Positions 12,301-25,400 of a stretch of 64,000 nucleotides of DNA are shown here, one piece after another (position 1 is the first letter of the stretch; the number at the start of each line of letters is the position of its first letter). The notes beneath the pieces are model-generated. The model had not been told where the DNA came from. It made no database searches and saw nothing but the letters and a program-made list of their open reading frames with translations. A program made the translations under genes and the position numbers. The DNA lies in the NCBI RefSeq assembly GCF_000003815.2, contig NC_049991.1:10424821-10488820 (forward strand). The letters are read 5' to 3'. The stretch is from Branchiostoma floridae. Its lineage: Eukaryota > Chordata > Leptocardii > Amphioxiformes > Branchiostomatidae.

Positions 12301-15300
12301 GATGGCGGCCCTCTGTACCACTGTCAGGTCCGCTTCTCGTCCTGGGGAGCTACCCTGTTCATCCAGGAGGGAGAACTGGACGTGCAGCTCGGCCAGGTGC
12401 TGTCCAGTCCTCAGGCGGGCGGCGTGCTGCACAAGGTCGAACAGGTTGTGACTGAAGGTACGTAGTATGATGTGACACACGCTCTGCACATTTGGCAACG
12501 GTTAGTATTAGTCTCTTTTATCTTCCGCTGATCACTTTTCTGTCGCTTCTGTTTTCACCAGGTGCCTACACTCTAGTGGCTGCGCATCCTGCCAGGCTGG
12601 AGGACATGTTTAACTACGCGGACTTCAGCCAGAGGGTCCGACTGGAGCCAGTCGTGGACTTCAGCATCATGGAACAAGAACCGCCACTTTCTGTCGTGCA
12701 GAGCGTGATTCGAGGGAACGGGACGTTTCACGGAGACAACACACACGTGATAAATCCTGGTGAGTTGGCCAAATAAAAAGTAAACGTTGCTTTGACGTCT
12801 CTTGTTTACGTTAGGACATATTTTCACTTGTAGACACAATCTTTTACCTCTTACTAGAGAATTAAGGTGATAGAAGGGTGCTATCACATTTTTCACTAAT
12901 AGACACATTCTTTTTCTCTTACTATTGAATTAATATGATAGAGGATGCTATCACATTTTTCACTAATAGACACAATTTTGACCTCTAGCTATTGAATTAA
13001 TGTGATAGAGGGGTGCTATCACATTTTTTCACTAGTAGACACAATATGTAACAATTTCCCCTTACTGGTGAATTACTGTGATAGAGGGGTGCTATCACAT
13101 TTTTTTTACTAATAGACACAATCTGTTCCTCTTACTAGTGAATTATTGAAATAACAGTTCGGAAACAAGTTTTAACAACTTTTCACGTTTTCTGTCCTGA
13201 AATACTATTCAGGGCTAAATAAATGTGACAAATAAGCAAGTCTCAATGCATAGGATGTACTTAACCATTACTATGATACTTTTGTCAACAATCCAACAAA
13301 CCATGAGGTATTTGAGACGTGGACAAAGTTCTATTTAACTTAAGTGGACTGATTAACTTTGTTATTTCAATCCTAGTCTTTCTTTTTTCGGTCATTTCAG
13401 CCGTGGTGGTTTACAAATGTGTGGGACCCAGCGGCAGCCTACGCCTCGTTTTCCATGAGAGTGACCCTAACCTGCCGGACATCACGGTCGGTGACGTCAT
13501 CGTGGGGAACCATAGTAACGGGATGCTGGAGATTTTAACCAAGCCGCTGTACATCACAGCCTTCGGGACCGTCATCCACACACACCTGGCGGATTGCTCT
13601 GGAAGAATATATAGGTAGCTTATTATATTATTATTATTATTGTTATTGTATCAGCTATTAGCTGAAATGTTTTACTTAAAGCAAGGACGTCTGATATAAC
13701 GTCCTTGCTTAAAGCCATATCATTTCCTTTCATCAAGATATCTACGAGTTTACGTATTCAACCTTCTTTTCTATATAGTATTCTCGAGCAGTTCCCGACC
13801 GTAAGTGGACACGCCGTGCCGCCTCCCCTGTCGTGTTCGGGCGGCCCCACGGGTGAGACCGGGCTGCTGATTACCGAGGCTCAGGACCTCGTGGTGCTGC
13901 TCGGGACCCATATGGTGGTGGGCAGGAAAACGGGCAGGTTCGCCGTTAAGGTACGCAGAATATTTCTGTGATGGAATTATCGAGGCCATTACGGCTTAAT
14001 GCAATATGGAGCTTCTAATATACCACAGAATATATATTTTTAAATGGTCGTCTGTATCATCATTTCGATGTAGTATTGGGACCTAGATACTTCTGTTGGA
14101 AGGGTTACATACACCAATCTATCTCTTTGCTGAAGACGTTAGTCCAAAGGCTCAACAACAACAGGACATCCTAAAAGTGTCCTTCAATCTATCTGCCATT
14201 CTAGGTTCTGTCTAAACGCGTGGAATCTGGCTTCATTGTCATGGAAGCAGAGTCCATAGGCATAGACACTTCGAAGATGTCCAAATCTCCTGGCAGTGTC
14301 GGAAATAGTGAACTGAGATGGCACATAGCAGCTGCAGGTGAAGTCGCCATGGTAAGTAAAGAACAGATGTAGCATTACACAAATGTAGGTACAAGATTTA
14401 AAGAGTGGCACATATCGTCAAACGTCACGTATCACATGTGTAACATGGACATATTGTGTCTTGTCGAAACCATTTCGTGTATTATCATCAAAGATATAAG
14501 ATGCATATTTTTAATGCTATTTTACCTTCCTATGATTGATGTGAGCTTATAACAGTTATAACAACAGATATACAGTATTTAGGTAGTGTCACATTTCGGT
14601 CGCAAAGAGAACTAGAACACATACCTTCGCCAAATAAACGTTTGTTATGTAGAATGATGTCCGTAGACATAAATGTGTAACTCATTACATTTTATTTTCT
14701 ATGTTATTTGATAAAGTCACACAAACACTTATCAACTAGAGTTCGGCGACCTCATACCTCTATGAAAGTTTAAGAGCTTTTGTAAATGTTATGCAAATGT
14801 TATGACCAAGACTAATGATTTTGGTGCGGACAAAACCAACCAGTTTCTGACGTAATATCATAAATATCAAAGATCTCTGTCAAGAACCAGTCTCCTGAGA
14901 CTTGAGAATGTGTCAGAGTAACCCTACAGAGGTGGAGTAGAGATGTATTTTTTTGTAATGTGAGAATCTCATACTCTTTATTTATATGCCTCTCAGAAAC
15001 TTTAACTACTTTTCACATTTTTACCTCTCCCTCCCTCACTCCCACTTTGTGCGTCTTCCCTTTTTGTCTTTGACTTTTTCATTTCTCACCTTCTTTGTTT
15101 CCGTGTTTACCTTAATTCCATTTTTGTCCTTCCATAGTGCACTTGTATATATATAATCTATTTCCTTTCATACATTCCAGTCATTCTAATCATATATTTT
15201 TCTATTAATTATGCAAATGAGGTCATCGTTTGCATAATTAATCTGTGTTGGCATTTCTTTCTTTCTCAGCTACATATGTGACATGTTTGAAAGTGCTATC

Positions 15301-18300
15301 ATGGAATCCAGTGGATTATAAACTTCCCTCATTAATTCTGCAAATTAGCTTTTGATTTACATAATTAGTATTCCATCATGTAAGTCTTTACTTAGGCCAT
15401 CGACATACCAAAAATCATGATGATCCATCAACATGTTCACATTTCGTGATAGATTATGCAAATTAGGTCGTCTTCTGCATAATTAATATCTATTGACATT
15501 TCTCTCTTTCTCAGCTATGTGACAAGATTCAAAGTTATGGAACGCAGTGTTTTTATAAAGTTTCCTAATCAATTATGCAAATTAGCTGTTGATTTGCATA
15601 TTTAGCATTGCATTATGTAAGTCATCACTTATTGATCTTCGTTTTCACGACCCCTACCCACCTACCAAATATTATCAGGATCCATCCAAGGCTTCTCGAG
15701 TTATGCTGTTAACAGACACACACGCCTAAAACATCCTTCCCATTCTGGCAAAGGTAAAAATGCAGCTAGAAATTCGAATCCTATTCATCACTCAGTCAAT
15801 TGTCTTACTTGATAATGATGGTGACACGGTCCATAATAGCTTGATACCCCATTCCCAATACATGTCTTCTTACATGACATTAGGCCGGAGAATTCCAACT
15901 CAAGGCGAGTGTCAACGCCAGCTTCACTGCAGACATCGGCCTGTCTAACACCCTGTCTACGGTAGGGTATCGTCGGAGGACGCTTGAGAAAGCTGAAGTC
16001 CAGTTTATAGGAGGAAAAGTGGAGATAGAACTGGCAGGGGAAGCAGAGACATTCCGAGGGTGAGAAAAATGAAGTAGTTATCATCTAACTTGATTTTTGG
16101 ATGGATGTAAGGAGGATGTATTCTTTAATATGATCTGATTGTAACTCTATAATGCTTTATGCATTTTATTTCCCTATAGGTCTGCTTACCCTTACCGTGA
16201 TAGCCTGACGTTACAAACGTATAAAGAGAAAGTGCGAGTCTGTATCATGGACGGCATCTGCATCCCAGGGGAAAAGTGGGCATCGGTCAACCTGGAATAT
16301 GCTCTATATGCATCGGTAAGATCTTTTATTTATCACACTTTCCCACCTCACTTTCTATAAATTCCAAGTTTTGAATTTACTTCGTTATCATATTGATGCA
16401 TTCCGGAGATTCGACGTGCATTTGGTGATCATCCATGTACTGATTGTAAGACTTTATATGTGTAAATTTGATCTACAGTCGGCTGGAACCATGAAGATGA
16501 CCGGGAAAGTGACAAAACCAGACATAAACGCTTTTGCAGGATGGGCTCCACAAGATGGCAGCCAGTGGTTCCAGTTTAACCAGAATGAAGAGACGGTTGG
16601 TTATCTATTACCTTGTTTGGATAGTAACTTGATTACGATATAACCACACATGTCACATGAGTCTACGCCATGCGCATACTCAAAACGCAGACTTTTCAAT
16701 AATATAGGGAAAGATAGATAGCTTAGCTTTTGTTTTGTCCATGTAATGTATGAACAATATTGAGGACGACTACGATGACTATTGGCATGTGGATCAGTGA
16801 TAGTTTGTCCTGACATGTATTTTTAACATGTACACGACAGTCTTCATCAAACATCAGCATAACATCGTACGAAGGTGAGGCGCTCGAAAGTGATAAGTTT
16901 GTTGTCATGGAGATGGGGGCAACGCCCACGTTTTACCTGGACTTGCCTGCTTGGGACGAATATGCGATGGACACAGCTACTGAGGGACTTCAGCAGTTGT
17001 TTGGTGAGTGATCTCATTTGTATCGATAACACCTGCATCATCTTGGAACTTATACATTATACATTGACACAACAGGACTCCGTACCATCACTATCATATA
17101 ACTCCATATCTCAAAGCATAACATATCATAAATGAAATATTTTTTCAACAGGAAATCACATTGAGGACATCTTCCCTTACCGCATGACGGCGTCTGTTGA
17201 GGCTAAGGCTCTCATGAGGACCTCCACAGAGTCATGTTCTCAGGAATGTCCACATGCTGATCGTCCCCAGCGGGTCGGGGTGACGTCACTGTTAGACTAC
17301 CTGAAGGGACGGCTTGATGTCGATCAAGTCATTGCGGTCCACTCAGAAGAAAAGGTCTGGAGAGATGGAACATGGATTGAATCAGACGTGTAAGTTGTCA
17401 AAAATGGACGAATAGTGGTTGCTGAATTACTAGCACGTTTTGGAAATGGTATCGTCCAATTCCTTGAGATATAAACCAGGAAGGTGTTTAAGCTTGACTT
17501 TTGTTGAAGTAAATGTCATGTTTTCTTCTACCACCAGACGTTGTGCAGCCCAGGCTACTAACATCACCACCTGTGACAAAGCTTGTTCTTGTCCCGGTGG
17601 TGAGGATTCCCTGTCACATCCTGCCAACACCAGCGTCTGTCAATGTCCCTGTAACTGCCCAGATGGCGTCGTCCATTTCACGGTGAGTATACACTCACAC
17701 TCTCTCCGTCTGTAAAAGTACCCCGAACAAGTGTTGCATCAAAGTACATTATGTACTTTATTGCGTCCTATAGATTGTAAATTTTGGATATACGTCTCCT
17801 GGTTAGCAAGATATTGGTTTATCAACTTGATATGTGCTTACTTGTCTTACATTTCCCAACGCATCCCAACACACGTATGAAGAACTCTGCCACAATATGT
17901 ACACCGTTGCATTCTGTACAGCATCCCGACATCCCCGGCGGTGGATGTAACTGTGAGCCGTGTCCTGACGGCTCTATGAAGGTCCCGGATGAGGAAGGCC
18001 GGCTCCACTGCCCGTGTCTGTGTGCCCACAACAGGACCAGCGAGATGATACCGGGTGGTGGGGGCAAATGTGACGTAAGAAACTTTATTCGTCAGTTCAA
18101 TAGCGTATTACTAGGACTTAACAATTCTACCAATTCTGTCCATTTGGTGTTTTCTTCATTCACACAGCAATGTTGATATTTCTCTTATTTTCTCTTAAGT
18201 TCATTTATTATTTCATGAAGACAGGTGCATGTTTGTCAACTGAGTAACTCTGCCTTTCTCGTGCTTCAGTGTTCCTGTCCATGTGATGACGGCAGCAGTG

Positions 18301-19363
18301 ACGTCATCGCGGCAGATGGCAGCTGCCCGTGCAGGTGCACCTGTAGAAACTGTCAGGAGTCCGTCCTGGGTCCGCACGGCTGTCTCTGTTCGGACAGGTC
18401 AGGAATATCTTACTTGTGGATCAAAAGAGTTTGTCCGAATGATTCACTGGTTTTATCGTATGACTGTGACACTAAGTTATAACCTTTGTTGGCCATTGTG
18501 TTTCTGGTTCATATGACTCCAATTTTCCCCGCCAGCTGCCCTGACTGTGAGAATGGAGAGGAGCCGGTGTGGGTAGAATGTAGCTGCAGGTGTCCACAGA
18601 AGACTAAGTGTGGAGTTCCGCCCACATGTGTGGTGGGTAGGATGGGCGTGGACTGTAGGCAGCCGGACTGTAGACCTTGTCAAGGTACGATTACAACTAT
18701 GAGGTTAAAGTGGGGAAATCACTGAGACACATGTACTCTATAATCCATAATGATATATTAAAATCTTTTCTTAGAAATACATTCATTGACTCTTATATAT
18801 TTCTCCAAAGGCTGTTCTGGCAACGGCCATTGCAGGACCTGGACTGACAGCTGTCAATCATCCTGTGTGTGTGGCAGTCAGTGGTTTGGTGACTGTTGTC
18901 ACCTGAGGAGGCCGAGACCTGTCGGAGGAGATCCGCATCTTCAGACGCTCGATGGTACTGATCAGTAATTTCCTTCCAATTATAAGTCCTTCCTGTAATG
19001 ATATATTCAATTTGATGAAATATTAGATATCGTTTAGTTTGACATTAATGCAAATTGGGGTTTACCATACCAAAGCTAAGGAAACTACTCATTTTCCCAG
19101 GTCGTGCATTCGACTATCACGGCATCGGAGAGTTTTGGGATTGCAAAAGTCCAGAAAACGACTTCGGCGTGCAGACCCGCATGTTCGGATTCAGGGGTGC
19201 CTCTCTGGTCGGAGCTGCGGCAGTGAAGACAGGGCACAGCGTCGTTACCATAACAACACCGGAAAACGCTACTGAGAAGAGCTTGTCGATTTTAAGGTAT
19301 GTTCCAGTGGCAATGGTTTTCTTATTATCTACCAACATGTCTGGAAAAGGTCAGCTATTGATT

Positions 19364-19427
<64 letters not shown>

Positions 19428-22400
19428 CACATTTCTTAGGCCGTGGGCCCTATGCTACAATATCTACAGACCGTGCTTTCAATATATACATAAAGTCAGT
19501 TTATCTTGTTAACTTTGGCGTTCCACATTTGCCTATTTCTGGCTTGCCTAGCTACCAGTTCGAAAGGTAAGTCACAGTCCATTAGGAGGGAACCTTCAGG
19601 CGGGTTTTCTCCTCCGCACACGTAGGCCTTCAGGGTGCGCCTGACCAGTCTGGAGGGGTCCATGCGAAGAACGTGGCCCAGGTACCGGAGTCGTCTCCGG
19701 CGGATGGCTGCCACCAGGTTGAAGTCTGGGTGTGTTGCTGTGTCTCGGAAGTGTTTCTTTGTAATCACCTGTAGGCATCTGCTGTTAAAGCCATTTATCA
19801 TTCTCGTAACGTCCTGCGTTAAGTCCCATGCTTCACAGCCATGTGTGAGGGTTGAACAAACAGAGGATTTGTACAGTCGGAGTTTCATTCTATGAGGCAG
19901 TCTGTGATCTCTCCATATGTGGTGCATGGAGCTGAAGCGGGATTGTGCGATGTCCATTCTGTGTTTAACATCCGCTTTCTGGTCACCGTCACACTGCATG
20001 CGGCTTCCTAGGTAGTCGAATGTATGGACGTTCTCCAGTTGTTGGTCCAGTAGGACAACGTTATCACGCTCCTCCTCCTTGGCAAGTCTCTTTCGTCGCT
20101 GTACTTCTTTGTCTGCCAAGCTACCTGCACGTGAACGGATGTTGGCGGTGGAGGGGTGGTGTAGGCACCAGCGGCTCCGATGGATGGCTAGGCCTCTCTT
20201 GGTGGAGAAGTCTCTAGTGCACTCTGGGCATCTGTGCTTGAGGTTCAAGGCTGCTATCTCAGCATCAGTCGTCTTTGATACACGGTCTTTCTTGTGTATG
20301 TGCATAGCTTTTGTTTTCGGGGCTGATATCTCCATGGCTGCATCGTTCCTGGAACCAATGGCTATTGCAGAGATGCGTTCGGAGGCGTCTTGGACACTTT
20401 CATCCAGCAGCCCCGCGTCGTCAGCGTACTCCAGGCAACTGATGGTTACCTGGTGAGGAGGACTGCCTACTGTTACCCCTGAGTTGGGATTGTCATGCAG
20501 TGCAAATATGCGCATGAGGCCTGCGATAAAGGCGACTGGAGAAAAGATGTCTCCTTGCAGAACCCCTTGCGAGATCTTAAACGGCTCTGAGAGTTCTTGG
20601 TTCCCGTTGGGGCTTGTAACACAGACACACCCACTGGCGACTCTGAATACAGCTTGGATGATTCTGCGCACCTTGAGGGAAGCTCCAACAGAACTAAGCG
20701 CTTCATCGAGAAAGACTTGACTTTCAGTGTCAAAAGCAGCTGCATAATCAATGAATGTAACGACTGCTGGTTTCGACTCACGCAGCAACATGTTTATTGT
20801 CCACTTCAGGATGCAGACGTTGTCGCGGGTGCCCCTTGCAGGTCTGAACCCTGCCTGACTGTCTGGAAGGAGCGGCTCCAACTGGGCATGTAGGCGACGG
20901 GCAATCACAGCAGAGAGGAGTTTATAAGCATGGCTTAGAAGACAGGTTGCCCTGTAGTTGCTGTAGTTGTTCCGGTCATTTTTCTTGTAGAGCATGATAA
21001 ATATGCCTTTCACAAGTTCTGGGGGTATGATCTCAGAGTCCCAGATCAGGTTTACCACTCTAAACAGTTCTTGTTTTGCTGTGGGTGAGTGATGATAGGC
21101 CTCTATTGGGATCTTGTCATATCCTGATGCTTTGCCGCTTTTAAGGGCTTTCAGACACTCTTCAAGTTCACTTTCACTCAGGTGGTCTTCTTGGCTGACC
21201 GTGGTCTCACGCTGGCGGTGAGAGTCTGTGGGAGGTGCAGCAAACTTTTGGGCGAGGAAAGTGTTCCATGCTGACAGAAGTTGCTCAGAGGACATGATCG
21301 GTTGTCCAGCCAAGTCTTGAGATGGCATTTTGACAGCGCTGTCTGACTTGCCGCTAAGGATCTTGGTTAATCGAGTTAATCGAGTTAGTTGAGTTCAACA
21401 AACATAGCTTTGTATCTCAGCAGTTCGGTGGTGCCTTTGGTCTCAAGGAGGCACATTTGACTGTTGATATTCCTTTCACGTTTTGTTATGATGAGATATA
21501 GTCTTCTTATACCATCTATCATCTAGGATCGACGGCCAACTCCAGTCCATCAGTTCAGGACAGACGTACGTCCTGAATAACGGCACGGTTCATCTTGTGG
21601 CGGAGATTCCAAGTACCACCGAGTCCGGGGAGGTTATACTGTTTTCATTCACCTTTGAATCAGGTAAGGTCATTTGACTATAGCTTTTCAGCCGGAAGGT
21701 TAAGACAAGAATACACATGATCGCGTTTAGTTAGTCATTATCTTCGCCAGCGAAGATTATAAGATTGCTTACTTGGGTCTGTATGTAGGTCAACAGCATA
21801 TAAGTCGAGAAATTGTGGATGGAACTTTTTGATTTTTTGTAGGTGTGTAGCGGTTGTCGAAAGGCATGCCTAGTTTGAAAATGGCTTACCTGGCGTTTTC
21901 CTACGGTACAGCAGCGAGCTTTGTATTTTTTCGAGGTTTGTTTCGAGAAGCATAACTCAAAATGCAGCTGGGCGATTTCTACGATATTTGGCAGGTGTGT
22001 AGCGGTTGTGTAAAGGATTGTCATGTGCGAGAATGGTTTAGCTAGCTTTTACCTATGGTGCTGTAGCTGGCTTTGTATGTAATTGCGTTTGTCTGTTAAC
22101 ACGATAACTCGAGATGTTCTACATGGATGCTAATGATATTTTGTTGATAGGTAGGGGACACAGAAAGGAAGGTCAAGTTCGATAATGGGCCTCCTAGCGA
22201 CTTGTTTTGGTACTGCAAGTGAGCATCAAAGCTTGCGCCTAAATTTTCCAGAAGTGCCATGTTCATGATTTTTAAGTGGTGGATAGCTGTTGGGACTAGG
22301 AGTGAATGGTGTAANNNNNNNNNNNNNNNNNNNNNNNNNNNNNNNNNNNNNNNNNNNNNNNNNNNNNNNNNNNNNNNNNNNNNNNNNNNNNNNNNNNNNN

Positions 22401-25400
22401 NNNNNNNNNNNNNNNNNNNNNNNNNNNNNNNNNNNNNNNNNNNNNNNNNNNNNNNNNNNNNNNNNNNNNNNNNNNNNNNNNNNNNNNNNNNNNNNNNNNN
22501 NNNNNNNNNNNNNNNNNNNNNNNNNNNNNNNNNNNNNNNNNNNNNNNNNNNNNNNNNNNNNNNNNNNNNNNNNNNNNNNNNNNNNNNNNNNNNNNNNNNN
22601 NNNNNNNNNNNNNNNNNNNNNNNNNNNNNNNNNNNNNNNNNNNNNNNNNNNNNNNNNNNNNNNNNNNNNNNNNNNNNNNNNNNNNNNNNNNNNNNNNNNN
22701 NNNNNNNNNNNNNNNNNNNNNNNNNNNNNNNNNNNNNNNNNNNNNNNNNNNNNNNNNNNNNNNNNNNNNNNNNNNNNNNNNNNNNNNNNNNNNNNNNNNN
22801 NNNNNNNNNNNNNNTATGGTGCTGTAGCTGGCTTTGTATGAATTGCGTTTGTCTGTTAACACGATAACTCGAGATGTTCTACATGGATGCTAATGATATT
22901 TTGTTGATAGGTAGGGGACACAGAAAGGAAGGTCAAGTTCGATAATGGGCCTCCTAGCGACTTGTTTTGGTACTGCAAGTGAGCATCAAAGCTTGCGCCT
23001 AAATTTTCCAGAAGTGCCATGTTCATGATTTTTAAGTGGTGGATAGCTGTTGGGACTAGGAGTGAATGGTGTAATTTTGGGCCCCCTAGCAGCTTGTTTG
23101 GAACTGCAGTGGGTCTTATAGTTTGTAACTTTTAAAAAGGATAACTGCAGAGGGGATTGATGGATATTCTTTGCTTTTGGTAGGTAGGTACTTAGGGTAA
23201 TTATCAACATAATGAGATGCTAATTATGTAAATTGCGATCTACTTAATATAATTACTTTGGGATTCTTATCATGGAGAGAACCACATCCCTTACAAAAGT
23301 GGTGTGCAGTGCAACATGACACTGGCACCATTGTCACCCTAGTCCAGCACTAATGTGTGGACCATTAATCTTCATTTATCATTCAAGCCCTTCAGACAGA
23401 AGCAGAAGCCTGATCTCCTTTCCCTGACAAGGGCCAGTCACACCAAATTAACCCCCTGCCCTCAGTCTCCGGGTCTTAGCACAGACAAATCAAAGGTGGA
23501 GCAGAACTAATCGTCATGCCATGGCAGGGTGTTACACGCCCGCCCGTTTGAGGCATAAGACATGGTCACGTAAAAAAAGATTAAAACATCGCGGTGGGCC
23601 AAATCAGGCTGTCAAAGGTGCCAACGTAATCCTCATGAGTTGTTCGATCGCATACAGTACGCTTAATGATTCAAATACTATTTCAGGATGAGATTTGAAG
23701 AGTCAAAGTTGGCCTTCAAACTGGCTCACCCGATACATACAGGATTCATGTTACTTAACTATGAATCCTGGCATAGGATTCATGCTAGGTAGCAGTGTAA
23801 AGGATTCCTTTAGTCCTTCAAAGGATTCCTTTGACTAGATTCGAGCTTGAATCCTCAATCCTTCACGCACAGACTGACGGGAAGGTTTCCAGAAGGCAAT
23901 CCCACAAAATGGCGGCGCCCCTAATTTACGTGGGTCCAGAGGATCGAAAGTAAAATAAGGTCTTCGATGGAAATTTCGATGGAAAGTTTTTGTTGGCAGT
24001 TCTCATCATTGCGTGAGGGCAAGGATACATCAAAAGGTAAGCATGGGAATCAAATCCCTGCTATGTTTTGGCATGATAATGTTTCACAATTAACCTTCCG
24101 ATATTAACGAAGAGCCTCAGGTTTTGAAGAGATCAGTTGCTGAACTGAACTGTAAGTTGTTATATGGTATTGGATGAATTTAGTATGGCTGAGATTTAAT
24201 CATACGGTCTGTGAGTGCCTGTGTCTGTCAAAGTCGTTAACGTTCTTCGCCGGTGTATTAATTACAAACATGTTTGTATCCTCGCGGAAAACGTTTCATG
24301 TCAAGGGTTTCCGGAAAATCTGGACTAGGTCAATACTAAGCTACAAAGCAGGCGGGCTACTTCCTCGGCAGGGCACAAACTTTTTAATAGGACCCTGTCA
24401 CAAAGATCAAGACTTGGCTAGACTAATAAGTATCCCCCAGCTACATGCCATTAGTATTACCCTCTAAGACAAAACAGAATTGGATAGCTCATAAAATATA
24501 ACAGTTATATATATATATACATTATGTATATATATATATATATAACGTTATATATGTATTATAAAAATTCTATTCCATCATGCCTCAGCAGCCATGGGCA
24601 CCAGTTAAGCCATGATATGCACCAATTTAGATGTGGTGACTCTTAGATGGCATATTTTGCATGTATATTATATACAGTGGGGTTCAAGCGCTGCCAAACT
24701 GACCACGCCAACAGCTCAGAGCTTTTGGCATGGTCAGTTTGGCAGCGCTTGAACCCCACTGTTACACATGTAATGGACCGACCCTGATCAAACACCATAG
24801 CAAATAGGACCTGGTAGAACCCCCTATTCTATTTTGAACACGTCAAAAATAGAGTGACAGAGTGGCGAAAGAAAAATGCTATGCTTTTCTTTGTTGACGG
24901 CTACACCTGCCGAGTATTGTTTTGGGAGGGAGAGCTGCTGCATAGCGTTGTAATGTTGGTAGACAGGATGCACGTGTAGAGATGGGTATGTATATTAGAC
25001 ACGGGACTTTGTAGAATGGCCCTATTAGTTGGCGTGAAATACAAGCTCCCTCTTCATGGGAGCCAGAGCTGCTTTCTTCTTAATTTAGTTTTTGTCTCGA
25101 GCATGCATACAGTTAAGCATGCAACCAATGCAGCAGGAGACCCTATCACACTGACAGATATTATGTACCCTGGTTTTCACGTGCATTGACCGCATGTCAG
25201 AAACTGGGCACTCCTGCCCATCAAAAAGGTAATTGTTATGCAGTACCTCCTGCCTCCGCTTTGACTGAAATTATAACACCATAACCGCAATTATATCTGC
25301 CCCCTCCTCAATGACTGCAGAGTGGATGAAGTCCATTGCACATTCCATTCTACTGTAATACTAGTAGCGCTATACTCAAATACTAGATACTACGGCTGGG

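Larger units (their letters stand above)
19366..21393 (-). mobile_element. Non-LTR retrotransposon (LINE), 5'-truncated, in gene A intron 24
   Basis: Gene B has an uninterrupted intron here (53719-54180), which sets the limits. The flank GTCAGCTATTGATTCAA stops at 19365, and shared sequence resumes at TTCAACAAACATAGCT (about 21394). The element lies on the minus strand with a (TA)n tail at its 3' end and a 610-codon open frame. The short imperfect flanks ATTGATTCAA and GTTGAGTTCAA may be the target duplication. The upstream endonuclease part is missing, so it was truncated on insertion as is usual for LINEs. It sits in an intron, in the opposite sense to the host gene. Confidence 0.85.

Noticed and set aside
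20079-20456. 125-codon plus-strand open frame
   Set aside because: It is a shadow of the reverse transcriptase on the other strand.
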